64,000 bases of DNA from CAZFHL01 sp964519145 (GCA_964519145.1 CAZFHL010000001.1:9385-73384); one strand, 5' to 3'; positions 49,471 to 59,283 are shown, counted from the stretch's first letter. Notes: generated by a model from the sequence alone, not told the origin. Translations and numbers: made by a program.

Positions 49471-50193
49471 ATGGATAAGCCTATATCTACAGATGATGCT
49501 TTAGCTGATTATTTGAAACGTATTAGATGGAATACTAGATCTACAAGTTTGGATTGTGCTGACATTATGAAAGCAACAAGAGTTGAGCAATCAACAATAA
49601 GAAGATGGTATATAGGAACATGTGGTCCACTTGGGGAATCTTTGGTCAGGGTTAGATATTTTTTACATTTAAATAAATATCCAATAAAGGAATTGTTGGA
49701 GTTAGATGATTCTATATATAATCTTGGTTGGTTAGTGTATTTTAATCATATAACAATAGGAAAAATTGCTGAGGAATTGGGTTTTGGTGGTACAGAACCA
49801 AAACAGCCAGTTTTTAGAATGTTACATGGTGACGGCATTCTTGTAGATGAACGAGTTCCATTTCTAAAAGGTATTTTAGAGAGATTTGATAAACAATTGG
49901 CTATTATTGGCCTATCACATAAACAAAAAGTAGATTTAGATCCAAAAGTAATAGCCGATTCTATTTTGAAAATCTGTGTTGATGCTGATGCTTTATCAAA
50001 AGAATTGGTTTATTTGATTGAAACAACAAATGTGGCTCCAAGAGATTCTGTAAGAGGGTTGCTTGGTAAAAAGAGTTTTATGGAGATTGGAAATAATCTT
50101 TTCCATTTGTGCAGACAATTAAATGCTTTGTCTACTGAAAGAGCAAGACTTGAATATTTGGTTACTCATTCAAAACAAAAAGGAGGAAAATAA
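49471..50193 (+). CDS. Helix-turn-helix protein paired with a GHKL ATPase
   Basis: A 240-aa protein; the ATG at 49471 follows AAAAGGAG. Residues about 10-60 (LADYLKRIRWNTRSTSLDCA, then VEQSTIRRWYIGTCGP) look like an XRE-type helix-turn-helix, and a second DNA-binding-like helical repeat may lie at 85-110 (ITIGKIAEELGFGGTEPKQP). The C-terminal half is helical. The next gene starts 2 nt after the stop and encodes a GHKL ATPase, so the pair forms an operon. A regulatory or DNA-binding partner role is inferred. Confidence 0.6.
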   Translation: MDKPISTDDALADYLKRIRWNTRSTSLDCADIMKATRVEQSTIRRWYIGTCGPLGESLVRVRYFLHLNKYPIKELLELDDSIYNLGWLVYFNHITIGKIAEELGFGGTEPKQPVFRMLHGDGILVDERVPFLKGILERFDKQLAIIGLSHKQKVDLDPKVIADSILKICVDADALSKELVYLIETTNVAPRDSVRGLLGKKSFMEIGNNLFHLCRQLNALSTERARLEYLVTHSKQKGGK

Positions 50194-50195
50194 TT

Positions 50196-51905
50196 ATGAA
50201 TATTGGTACAAGTAGAATACAAGTCAATATCGGCAATGTATTAAAGATACTTGCTGATAAATATCCAACATTGCATGATATGTTGTTGGAATATATCCAA
50301 AATCCAATTGACGCTAATGCAAAACTTATAGAAATTGTTGTTAATTATAAGACTAGAAATATAATTATCACAGATAATGGAGACGGCTCTACTGTCGATA
50401 GTTTTGAAGAAGCATTAATGCAAATATGCCATTCACAGAAATTAGATACAACTGAAAAGAGATTTGGAAAGTTTGGTATTGGTCTAGTTTCTGCTTATGG
50501 TAAGTGTAAATATTTTACTTTTTGTACTATTCCAAAGTCTGGTGGTAGTTATGTAGAATGGACTTTTGATCCTGCAGAAATTGCTAAACAGAATACAAAC
50601 GAAATTCCTAAGAAATTGGTATCCGGCAGGTTTAGTAGGGAAGATAAAGGTTCAGGTATCTATAATTGGAGAACAAGAGTTTATGTTCATGATTTTATCA
50701 AAGATAAGACTAAATCTAGAATTAATTTAGAGTATTTGGAAAATCAAATTACAGCAAATTTTTCTGTTGTTATGAGGAAACGCGGAGTTTCTGTTTCAAT
50801 TAAAGTTATCAATGAAAATGGAGATATTCAAGAAGTTTTAATTAAAGCGAGTGATTTCACTGGTAGACCTCTTGCATTATATAAAGCAGGTGGTGGGGAT
50901 TCTGGTGATGTTTTATTTAAAATATACACTCTAGATACAAAGAGTGCTCCTAAAGGCAGAATACTTTTCTATGAAAGAGGTGATCCTTATGGAATGCCTT
51001 GTGCCGATTTACTTTCAAACACAAGAGATTTGCTTGATAAAGAAGTAGTGGAGGCTTTAAGTTGCGGTATTTTTGAAGGAGAAGTTCACGCTTCTAATAT
51101 TAAGATTGATGCTGGTAGAAGATTTTTTGTATTAGATGATGCTTTAGTTGATTTATGCTTAAAGTTAAATAAGTGGTATAGAGAAGTTGGATTCAAATAT
51201 GCAGACAGAGAAGTTGTAGCAGATAGAGAACAGAGACTTCAAGATCTTGGTAGAAGATCCATGGAATTTTTTTCACATATGGTTGATGATCCAAAATTCC
51301 TTCATCTGAAAGAGGTTCTACAATCTTTTAAATTTGGAACAGTTGGCAAAGGTCATACTGATAAAACTGATATATCTGTTGGTAGACAAGCTTTTAACAC
51401 CTTAGCTACTAGTTCTATCCCTAGTAAACCAAAAAGTGATGGTTCAGTTGGTAGTATTTATGATAGGGGTAATGGAGAAGAACGACCTGGACATATGCCA
51501 TTCCTTTCTGCTGGACCTAAGGGTTCAAAGAGGATAGTAGTTAAGAATGATTCTCAGGGGCTAATCTTAGTTTATAGCGATATGTTAGGAGAAGATGCTC
51601 CTTATCGTCTTGATCATAGAAAAGGGGAAATGCTGGTTAATACAAGACACCCATATTTTGGAATAGCCGAGAAAGATAATTCTATTTTGATGAGATATAT
51701 GGAAATTTGTATGATATATGCTTTAACAGCCCATACTTTTCCTGAAGAGCGTAGAGATGTTATGAATTTGGGTTTCTATGAATCTTTAAAATCCATGTTG
51801 TTTTGGCTTGAAAAGGCTGATGACTTGTCTGGTAGGAAGCCGGGCAGTGCACTAGCTAATTTTCACAAAAAGAAGAAGGCAGAAAAGGAAGCTAAGAAGA
51901 AGTAA
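50196..51905 (+). CDS. GHKL-family (HSP90/MORC-like) ATPase
   Basis: A 569-aa protein with an N-terminal GHKL ATP-binding domain. The N-box is LLEYIQNPIDANA (about 30-42), G1 is ITDNGDGST (about 65) and G2 GKFGIGLVSAYGK (about 90). The following S5-like region and C-terminal part are not assignable; the end is a basic Lys-rich tail. The architecture without histidine-kinase motifs suggests an HSP90-, MutL- or MORC-like clamp. GGAGGAAA precedes the ATG. Two-gene HTH-GHKL modules occur among prokaryotic conflict systems, so a defence role is possible but unproven. Confidence 0.7.
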   Translation: MNIGTSRIQVNIGNVLKILADKYPTLHDMLLEYIQNPIDANAKLIEIVVNYKTRNIIITDNGDGSTVDSFEEALMQICHSQKLDTTEKRFGKFGIGLVSAYGKCKYFTFCTIPKSGGSYVEWTFDPAEIAKQNTNEIPKKLVSGRFSREDKGSGIYNWRTRVYVHDFIKDKTKSRINLEYLENQITANFSVVMRKRGVSVSIKVINENGDIQEVLIKASDFTGRPLALYKAGGGDSGDVLFKIYTLDTKSAPKGRILFYERGDPYGMPCADLLSNTRDLLDKEVVEALSCGIFEGEVHASNIKIDAGRRFFVLDDALVDLCLKLNKWYREVGFKYADREVVADREQRLQDLGRRSMEFFSHMVDDPKFLHLKEVLQSFKFGTVGKGHTDKTDISVGRQAFNTLATSSIPSKPKSDGSVGSIYDRGNGEERPGHMPFLSAGPKGSKRIVVKNDSQGLILVYSDMLGEDAPYRLDHRKGEMLVNTRHPYFGIAEKDNSILMRYMEICMIYALTAHTFPEERRDVMNLGFYESLKSMLFWLEKADDLSGRKPGSALANFHKKKKAEKEAKKK

Positions 51906-51913
51906 AATTTAAC

Positions 51914-51952
51914 AAAACCCCACAAGACTTTTAGTTTTGTGGGGTTTTTATC
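51914..51952. terminator. Intrinsic terminator between convergent genes
   Basis: AAAACCCCACAA/TTTGTGGGGTTTT stem with A/T flanks; likely bidirectional. Confidence 0.85.
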
Positions 51953-51963
51953 TTATTATTTTT

Positions 51964-52482
51964 TTAAACCAAATCTTTTAGCAAAGCTCCTACTCCATAA
52001 GCTACTAAAGCAGCGATTAGGCCAATTATGCAAGTTTGCACAGCTGTTTTTATAGAAGATCTATGAGATACCGAACCTCTGATAAGACCAATAATGAAAA
52101 ATGTTATGAGTGTTAGTATTGAAGCCGTTTTAAATTCATTTGTTATAGATTCTGGTTTTAAATAACTTATTACATAAGAAATTAGTGGGATAGAACCAAC
52201 TATAATAAATGAAAAGAAAGTAGCCAAAGCTGTTTTAAACGGGTTTCCATTGTGTTCCTCTCCGTCTGCCAATAGTTGATCACTATGAGATTCTTCTGAT
52301 AGATAATTTGAAGATGCCATTGAAAATCCGTCTGCTAAAACATTTGAAAATCCTAATATAAGAACTATACCAGAATCTAGACTGGCTCCTGCTATCCCGG
52401 CTATTATGGCAAATGTGGTGACTGTGCCGTCTATTGAGCCATATACAAATTCTGGCAGATATTTTAAAAATTTATTTTTCAT
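51964..52482 (-). CDS. VIT1/CCC1-family membrane transporter
   Basis: A 172-aa membrane protein of the vacuolar iron transporter family. FVYGSIDGTVTTFAIIAGIAGA is the first span with its typical DGxxT, and FSNVLADGFSMASSNYLSEES carries the conserved Ser/Met-rich second region. Three more spans follow, with RGSVSHRSSI before the last. Members export Fe2+ or Mn2+ from the cytosol or act in membranes in unknown ways. It is convergent with the GHKL gene. Confidence 0.85.
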   Translation of the reverse strand: MKNKFLKYLPEFVYGSIDGTVTTFAIIAGIAGASLDSGIVLILGFSNVLADGFSMASSNYLSEESHSDQLLADGEEHNGNPFKTALATFFSFIIVGSIPLISYVISYLKPESITNEFKTASILTLITFFIIGLIRGSVSHRSSIKTAVQTCIIGLIAALVAYGVGALLKDLV

Positions 52483-52632
52483 TTTTATTTGTTATTTATA
52501 TAAAATAAAATTATAACACATTTAATTTATAAAAATATTTTTTCAATATTCAAAAAAATTTTATTTATAAATACATTGCTAAATATTTATAAATATGGTA
52601 AAGTTTTTTTAGAAAAAAGGAGAAAATAAAAA

Positions 52633-54423
52633 TTGGAAAAGAGTAATGAAAAAAGTGTTTATTCGTTAAATAAAGAAACTTTAAGGATATATTGGATGCA
52701 TTCTAAAAAATATCCTGGAATGGTTTTGTTGTCTATTTTTGGAGCGTTGCTAACTATCTTTGCAGATGTGGTTGCTCCAATAATTTACAAAGATTTCTTC
52801 GATTTGTTAACAGTTTCTCAAAAAAATAATACGGTTGTCTCAAATATATGGCAAAAAATGTATTTGATGATGGGTGTTGCTTTTGCTTCTTGGATTGGCG
52901 GGAGGATTTGTATTTATGGTGTTTCAAAATTTGAGATACTTGTAATGGCAGATTTGCCGAATTATTGTTTTGAATATCTTCATAGACATTCTCATCAATT
53001 TTTTACTGGCAACTTTTCTGGATCTTTAGTAAAGAGGGTAAATAGATTTACTTCTGGTTTTGAAGTGATAGCAGATCAATGCATTTTACAATTGGGTCAA
53101 GTTGCAATTAGGATTTTACTTATCATTGTTGTTATTTTTTGGCAAAATACTCTAATAGGATTTATGTTTTTATTATGGGCTTTTTTGTTCATTATTTTCA
53201 ATTTTTTCTTTGCTAAATGGAAGTTGAAATTTGATATATATAGAGCAGAACTTGATACTAAAACTACAGCGGTTCTTTCAGATACTATTGCAAACAACAT
53301 AAATATAAAATTATTCTCTGGTTTACATAGAGAATCTGCTTCATTTAAAGAGATTACCTCTAGATTGGCAAGTGCAAGATATAGATCTTGGAGGATGGGC
53401 GAATATTCAGATGCTGTTCAAGGAGTTTCTATTAGAGTCCTTGAATTTGTTATGTTGGCCAGTGCAATAAATTATTGGTTAAATGGTAGCATAACAGTTG
53501 GCGGTATCATTATGCTTAGATCATATATGTGGCAACTCGCTGATAGGATAAGAGAGATTGGTCAATCAGTTAGAAAAATATATGAAGCAATGGCTGATTC
53601 AAATGAAATGACAGAAATATTGGTAAAACCTCATGAAATTTTAGATTCAGAAAATGCAAAAAGACTTGTGGTAAAAAATGGGAAGGTCGAATTTAAAAAT
53701 GTCGGTTTTAATTACGGTGATCCTAGATATCCTATTTTTCAAAATTTTAATTTAAAAATAAGAAAAAATAGTAGAGTGGGAATTGTCGGTACTTCAGGTG
53801 GTGGCAAATCTACCTTAATTAAATTATTGACTAGACTTTATGATCTAAATTCAGGGAGTATTTTAATTGATGGGCAAGATATTAGAGAAGTGACTCAAAG
53901 TAGTTTAAATGAAAATATTGCTGTTGTTCCTCAAGACCCTGTATTGTTCCATAGGACACTCATGGAGAATATCAGATATTCAAGACCAGGTGCTACTGAT
54001 GAAGAAGTAATAAGAGCTTCAAAGCTTGCACATTGTCATGAATTTATATCAAATTCACCTTCAGGATACAATACATTTGTAGGGGAAAGGGGTCTAAAGC
54101 TTTCTGGGGGTGAGCGTCAAAGAGTGGCTATTGCAAGAGCAATATTGATGAATCCTAAAATTATTGTTTTTGATGAAGCCACGAGTGCTCTTGATTCAGA
54201 ATCTGAAAAGTTGATTCAAGATGCTATGTCAAAATTAATGGAAGGCAGAACTGTGATTGCTATTGCCCATAGACTTTCTACTATTTCTAAAATGGATAAC
54301 ATTGTAGTTATTTCTCAAGGGAGAATCATAGAAGAAGGTAAGCATGAAAGTTTAATTGCAAGCGGAGGGCATTATTCAAAATTGTGGTCTTTGCAGTATG
54401 GTGGTGATAAAATAATTTCTTAG
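52633..54423 (+). CDS. ABC exporter, membrane and ATPase domains fused
   Basis: A 596-aa half-transporter, paralogous to the one at 34127-35902: the same YKDFFDLL / YKKFFDLL segment after the first span and the same QDPxLFHR and RLAHCxEFI motifs. Walker A GTSGGGKST (about 387), signature LSGGERQRVA (about 489), Walker B IIVFDEATSALD, switch His in IAHRLST. The start is a TTG at 52633 with AAGGAG about 10 nt upstream; no ATG is placed better. The cargo is unknown. Confidence 0.92.
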   Translation: MEKSNEKSVYSLNKETLRIYWMHSKKYPGMVLLSIFGALLTIFADVVAPIIYKDFFDLLTVSQKNNTVVSNIWQKMYLMMGVAFASWIGGRICIYGVSKFEILVMADLPNYCFEYLHRHSHQFFTGNFSGSLVKRVNRFTSGFEVIADQCILQLGQVAIRILLIIVVIFWQNTLIGFMFLLWAFLFIIFNFFFAKWKLKFDIYRAELDTKTTAVLSDTIANNINIKLFSGLHRESASFKEITSRLASARYRSWRMGEYSDAVQGVSIRVLEFVMLASAINYWLNGSITVGGIIMLRSYMWQLADRIREIGQSVRKIYEAMADSNEMTEILVKPHEILDSENAKRLVVKNGKVEFKNVGFNYGDPRYPIFQNFNLKIRKNSRVGIVGTSGGGKSTLIKLLTRLYDLNSGSILIDGQDIREVTQSSLNENIAVVPQDPVLFHRTLMENIRYSRPGATDEEVIRASKLAHCHEFISNSPSGYNTFVGERGLKLSGGERQRVAIARAILMNPKIIVFDEATSALDSESEKLIQDAMSKLMEGRTVIAIAHRLSTISKMDNIVVISQGRIIEEGKHESLIASGGHYSKLWSLQYGGDKIIS

Positions 54424-54427
54424 TTTT

Positions 54428-54458
54428 AAAAAAGAGCGTAAATTTACGCTCTTTTTCT
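54428..54458 (+). terminator. Intrinsic terminator
   Basis: AAAAGAGCGTAAA/TTTACGCTCTTTT stem with T-run. Confidence 0.9.
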
Positions 54459-54571
54459 GTCTTATAAAATGTCATTATTTTAGACTAAACTTTTTTTGAT
54501 TTGAAAATTTTTAAACTCAAATAGAAAATCCAAATTACATTAATTCAGATTTTTGTGATATATATTTATAT

Positions 54572-55669
54572 ATGAATATATCAATTGGTATAGTCGGTCT
54601 TCCAAATGTAGGAAAATCTACGCTTTTTAATGCTTTAACAAAAAAGAGTGTTCCGGCAGAAAATTATCCATTTTGTACTATAGATCCATCTATCGGCATT
54701 ATACCTGTACCAGATTTTAGGTTAGATAAATTAAATGAATTTTCAAAATCTAAAAAGAAAATTCCTGCTGTAGTAGAATTTGTAGATATAGCGGGTTTGG
54801 TAAAAGGAGCATCAAAAGGAGAAGGCAAAGGGAATGATTTTTTACAAAACATAAGAGAGTGCAATGCTATTGCTGAAGTTGTACGCATATTTGATGATCA
54901 AAATATTTTACATGTAGAAGGAAAAGTAGATCCACTCTCTGACATAGAAACAATAAATTTAGAATTAATTTTAGCGGATTTACAAGTGGCTTCAAAAAGA
55001 GCATCTTCTTTAGAGAGAGATGTTAAAAAGGGAGATAAAGAGGCTATTATTTTATCTGAAGCTTTGACCAAAGTTATAGTATGTTTAGAAAGTGGAAAAC
55101 TTGCATCGTCTGTTATTTTAGAAGAAAAAGAATTTGTGTCACTCAAACAGATGCAATTTTTGACAATGAAGCCTATTTTATATGTTTTAAATAAAAAAGC
55201 TGGTGGTAAAAATATGGACGAAATAAATGATGAAAGATGGATAAAACTTTTAGATTTTTTTCAAAAAACAAATTCTAAATATATTTTCGTTGATGCAAAC
55301 ATTGAAAATGAATTAAAAGATTTTGATAGAGAAGAAAAAGAAAATTTTAGAAAAGAGCTCGGTTCAAATTCTGATGGATTGAATGATTTGATTGTGGCAG
55401 GGTACGATTTGTTAAATTTAGAAACTTTTTTTACGACAGGTGAGGATGAGACAAGAGGTTGGACGATAAAGAAAAATAGCACAGCCCCAATTGCAGGTAT
55501 AGCCATACACAATGATTTTAAGGATAAATTTATAAGAGCAGAGGTTATAGAGTGGAATAAGCTTTTGGAAGCCGGCTCTTATGGTGTTGCAAGAGAAAAA
55601 GGGCTGATCAGGACAGAGGGAAAAGAATATATAGTAAAAGACGGTGATGTCGTAGAGTTTAAGGTTTAA
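54572..55669 (+). CDS. ychF: Redox-regulated ATPase/GTPase YchF
   Basis: A 365-aa Obg-family P-loop ATPase that binds ribosomes. Walker A GLPNVGKST (about 8-16), FVDIAGLVKGASKGEGKGN (switch region), YVLNKKAG in place of NKxD, then the helical domain and the C-terminal TGS domain (GEDETRGWTIKKNSTAP to DGDVVEFKV). Length and motifs are typical. It ends about 50 nt before the assembly gap. Confidence 0.96.
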   Translation: MNISIGIVGLPNVGKSTLFNALTKKSVPAENYPFCTIDPSIGIIPVPDFRLDKLNEFSKSKKKIPAVVEFVDIAGLVKGASKGEGKGNDFLQNIRECNAIAEVVRIFDDQNILHVEGKVDPLSDIETINLELILADLQVASKRASSLERDVKKGDKEAIILSEALTKVIVCLESGKLASSVILEEKEFVSLKQMQFLTMKPILYVLNKKAGGKNMDEINDERWIKLLDFFQKTNSKYIFVDANIENELKDFDREEKENFRKELGSNSDGLNDLIVAGYDLLNLETFFTTGEDETRGWTIKKNSTAPIAGIAIHNDFKDKFIRAEVIEWNKLLEAGSYGVAREKGLIRTEGKEYIVKDGDVVEFKV

Positions 55670-55716
55670 AAAGTTGACTTTTTTAAATAATTTGTTATAT
55701 TATAAATAACAAGAAA

Positions 55717-56098
55717 ATGANNNNNNNNNNNNNNNNNNNNNNNNNNNNNNNNNNNNNNNNNNNNNNNNNNNNNNNNNNNNNNNNNNNNNNNNNNNNNNNN
55801 NNNNNNNNNNNNNNNNNNNNTAGAAAATGGAAGTTTTTATACTATTCCTTTAGATCCACAAACCAATGAAGAGTATTTTTATCAAATAGTGCAAGGGGTC
55901 GAATATAAACTTTGCGCCGAATTCAATTTTGACTATATAGATAAAAAAGACAAAAGACATTATCAATATTCAAAAGGGTTGATTACACAGTATGAGTATG
56001 GTTATGATTCATATAACAGAGAGTTTTGGAAATATGAAGAGGGTAAGCATTGTTTTAACTTGAAAGTTCCAGATTATATTGTAAATACAAAATCTTAA
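55717..56098 (+). CDS. Gene spanning the assembly gap; C-terminus of an unrecognised, probably membrane-anchored protein
   Basis: An ATG at 55717 lies one codon before the Ns and follows a TTGACT...TATATT promoter-like sequence. After the gap one frame is open from 55822 to TAA at 56096-56098. The C-terminal 90 residues contain IPLDPQTNEEYFYQIV and YKLCAEFN, a pattern I associate with membrane-anchored pilin-like proteins of Patescibacteria, in which the missing N-terminus would hold the membrane helix. Joining the two sides is inference, since gap length and frame are unknown. Confidence 0.5.
55721..55820. other. Assembly gap (100 Ns)
   Basis: A run of exactly 100 N characters, the conventional placeholder for a scaffold join of unknown length. 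Confidence 0.99.
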
Positions 56099-56214
56099 AA
56101 TATTTTTTATCATTACATATATAAAAATCTTTTAAGATTTAGTAATTTTTAAATAGTTAAATAACCAGCTTTTAGAATTGGAAAAATAACAATATATGTT
56201 GTATATTTTATGAT

Positions 56215-59178
56215 ATGAATAAAAAATATGACCATAAAGAAATAGAGCATAAATGGCAAATAAAATGGAGAGATGAGGGTGTGTATAAAACAGGTGATGA
56301 CAGTAAAAAACAAAAATGTTTTGTTTTAGATATGTTCCCATACCCATCAGGAGAAGGTCTTCATGTAGGGCATCCAAAAGGTTATATAGCCACAGATATT
56401 TATAGTAGGATGAAAAATATGCAAGGTTTTAATGTGTTGCATCCTATGGGTTGGGATGCATTTGGTCTTCCAGCAGAAAATTTTGCCATTAAAAATAAAA
56501 TTCATCCAAGAATTGCAGTAGAAAAAAATATAAAAGTATTTAAAGAACAGCTGGCAAAAATTGGGTTTAATTATGATTGGGATAGAGAAATAAATACAAC
56601 AGATCCTTCATATTATAGTTGGACTCAATGGATATTTTTAAAGATGTTTGAAAAAGGTTTGGCTTATGAGTCTTATGAACCAATAAATTGGTGTCCTTCT
56701 TGTCAAACAGGTTTGGCAAATGAGGATTTAGAAAAAGATGGCACATGTGAGAGATGTGGTAATTTAGTAGAGAAAAAACCAATGCGTCAGTGGGTCTTAA
56801 AAATTACAGATTATGCAGATAGAATGTTGGAAGATCTAAATGATTTAAAATGGCCAGAATATATAAAAGAAAGCCAGAGAAATTGGATAGGTAAGTCAGA
56901 GGGAGCGGAGATCAAATTCAAAATTCAAAATTTAAAAGTCAAAAATATAATTCAAAATGAAAAAAGTGAAGATATTGTAATTTTTACCACAAGACCAGAT
57001 ACTCTTTTTGGAGTCACTTATTTAGTAGTGGCACCAGAACATCAGATTGTGTCAAAAGTTAAAAATCAAAATACGAAATTAAAATTTGAAGTTGAAAATT
57101 TGGAAGAAATAGAAGAATATTTAAATCAGGTTAAAAATAAAACTGAAATAGAGAGGACTGATGCCAAGAAAGAAAAAACAGGTGTAGAAATAAAAGGTAT
57201 TAAAGCTATAAATCCTGCAAATGGCGAAGAAGTTCCTGTTTGGATTGCTGATTATGTTTTAGGAGATTATGGAACAGGTGCTGTGATGGCAGTACCTGCC
57301 CACGATGAAAGAGATTTTGAGTTTGCAAAAAAATATAATTTAGAAATTAAAGAGGTTGTTGCTCCATTAAGACCAGATCTAAATAATCCTCATGTAGAAG
57401 GAAAAGAGATTGTGTTTCGAAGAGGAATAATGGCTATTGTAAAAAACAATAAAACTGGAAAGTTTTTGGGTTTAAAGTGGAAAAAACAACCTTGGCTAAC
57501 ATTTATTATGGGTGGTATAGAAGATGGAGAAAATCCTATTGAGGCCGCAATTAGAGAAATAAAAGAAGAAACTGGTTATAAAAATATAAAATTAGTTAGA
57601 CCTTTGGGTAATTTTATTCAAGCAGAATTTTTTGCAGCTCATAAAGATATAAATCGTATAGGACACACTCATCCAATATTGTTTGAATTGATAGATGAAG
57701 AACAGCAAGAGTTGTCTGAAGAAGAAACAAGTATGCATGATGTTGTTTGGTTAGACGAGAAAGATATAAATAAAGGGACTGAATTTATGACTCATGCAGA
57801 AATGGATGTTATATTAGATAGGATTAACAATAAAGAACATGCGTGGATTGAATCGGGGGTATTATTTAATTCTGGAGAGTTTGATAATTTAAAATCAGAA
57901 GAAGCAAAAAGGAAAATCACAGAATTTGTAGGAGGAAAATTTGTTAAAAAATACAAACTTCGTGATTGGGTTTTTAGTAGGCAGAGATATTGGGGAGAAC
58001 CAATACCAGTTATTCATTGTGAGAAATGTGGCGTAGTAGGGGTACCAGAAGAAGATTTGCCTGTTAAGTTGCCAGAAGTAGAAAATTATGCGCCAACTGG
58101 TACAGGGGAGTCTCCGCTCGCAAATATTGAATCTTGGGTAAATACGACTTGTCCAAAGTGCGGGGGAGTGGCTAAAAGAGAAACAAATACAATGCCTCAA
58201 TGGGCAGGTTCTTCTTGGTATTATTTACGTTTTGTTGATAATAAAAATGATAATGTTCTTATTGATCCGCAAAAAGAAAAGTATTGGTTTGGTTCATCTG
58301 AAAATAATAAAGGTGGTGGGATCGATCTTTATGTTGGAGGAGATCATGCTGTGCGTCATCTTATATACGCAAGGTTTTGGCATAAATTTTTATATGATTT
58401 GGGCGTGGTGAGTACCTCAGAGCCTTTTGCTAGGTTAGAATTTTTAGGTTTTATATTGGCAAAAGATGGAAGAAAAATGAGTAAACGATGGGGTAATGTT
58501 ATAAATCCAGATGATATAGTAGAAACTTGGGGGGCAGATACATTGAGATCATATGAAATGTTTATGGGACCATTTGAAAATACTATATCTTGGAATGAAG
58601 ATAATTTAATCGGTGTAAGGAGATTTTTAGAAAAAATTTATAGAATTGCCCAAGAAATAATATTAAATACTAGAGATAAAAAAGAGGATAGTAAAATAAG
58701 TAGTAAATTAGAGAGTTTATTCCATAAAACCATAAAAAAGGTTTCTGATGATATAGAAAATTTTAAGTTTAATACAGCAATTTCAACAATGATGATTTTC
58801 ATAAATGAGTTTGATAAAAATTATGAATATTTGGAAAATCATAGAGAATTATTTTTAGATTTTATAAAATTAATTGCTCCTTTTGCTCCACATATATCAG
58901 AAGAAATTTGGTCTGATTTTGGTAATAAATTTTCTATACATACAGAAAGTTGGCCTTTATTTGATTTGGCAAAAACACAAGAAGATTTGATAAATATTTC
59001 TATTCAGGTAAATGGAAAGCCTAGAGGAAATATAGAGGTTTCTTTGGATATAGAGGAAGAGGAACTTAAAAATTTGGTTTTAAATATGTCAAATATCAAG
59101 AAGTGGATAGATGATAAAAATATAAAAAATACTATTTTTATAAAAAATAGAACCATAAATTTTGTATTGGAAAATTAG
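56215..59178 (+). CDS. leuS: Leucyl-tRNA synthetase with an internal Nudix domain
   Basis: Charges tRNA-Leu. At 987 aa it is about 130-180 residues longer than usual. HVGHPKGY is the HIGH motif (about 52) and KDGRKMSKRWGN the KMSKS motif. Zinc sites CPSC...CERCG and CEKCG...CPKCGG are present. The CP1 editing domain begins with TTRPDTLFGVTY and includes MAVPAHDERDFEFA. Right after IKEVVAPLRPD, a complete Nudix domain is inserted (about 395-545) with the box GGIEDGE...REIKEETGY (about 432-452). LeuRS then resumes at ESGVLFNSGEFDNL. Two Lys/Asn-rich inserts lie near 235-250 and 280-300. No Shine-Dalgarno site. Confidence 0.95.
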   Translation: MNKKYDHKEIEHKWQIKWRDEGVYKTGDDSKKQKCFVLDMFPYPSGEGLHVGHPKGYIATDIYSRMKNMQGFNVLHPMGWDAFGLPAENFAIKNKIHPRIAVEKNIKVFKEQLAKIGFNYDWDREINTTDPSYYSWTQWIFLKMFEKGLAYESYEPINWCPSCQTGLANEDLEKDGTCERCGNLVEKKPMRQWVLKITDYADRMLEDLNDLKWPEYIKESQRNWIGKSEGAEIKFKIQNLKVKNIIQNEKSEDIVIFTTRPDTLFGVTYLVVAPEHQIVSKVKNQNTKLKFEVENLEEIEEYLNQVKNKTEIERTDAKKEKTGVEIKGIKAINPANGEEVPVWIADYVLGDYGTGAVMAVPAHDERDFEFAKKYNLEIKEVVAPLRPDLNNPHVEGKEIVFRRGIMAIVKNNKTGKFLGLKWKKQPWLTFIMGGIEDGENPIEAAIREIKEETGYKNIKLVRPLGNFIQAEFFAAHKDINRIGHTHPILFELIDEEQQELSEEETSMHDVVWLDEKDINKGTEFMTHAEMDVILDRINNKEHAWIESGVLFNSGEFDNLKSEEAKRKITEFVGGKFVKKYKLRDWVFSRQRYWGEPIPVIHCEKCGVVGVPEEDLPVKLPEVENYAPTGTGESPLANIESWVNTTCPKCGGVAKRETNTMPQWAGSSWYYLRFVDNKNDNVLIDPQKEKYWFGSSENNKGGGIDLYVGGDHAVRHLIYARFWHKFLYDLGVVSTSEPFARLEFLGFILAKDGRKMSKRWGNVINPDDIVETWGADTLRSYEMFMGPFENTISWNEDNLIGVRRFLEKIYRIAQEIILNTRDKKEDSKISSKLESLFHKTIKKVSDDIENFKFNTAISTMMIFINEFDKNYEYLENHRELFLDFIKLIAPFAPHISEEIWSDFGNKFSIHTESWPLFDLAKTQEDLINISIQVNGKPRGNIEVSLDIEEEELKNLVLNMSNIKKWIDDKNIKNTIFIKNRTINFVLEN

Positions 59179-59283
59179 TTTTGTTTTATTATATAAATTT
59201 GACAATATCTCTTATATTTGATACAAATAATAGTATAAATAAATTGTATAATAATCGTATTGTAATAATAAATTAATAAAAGT

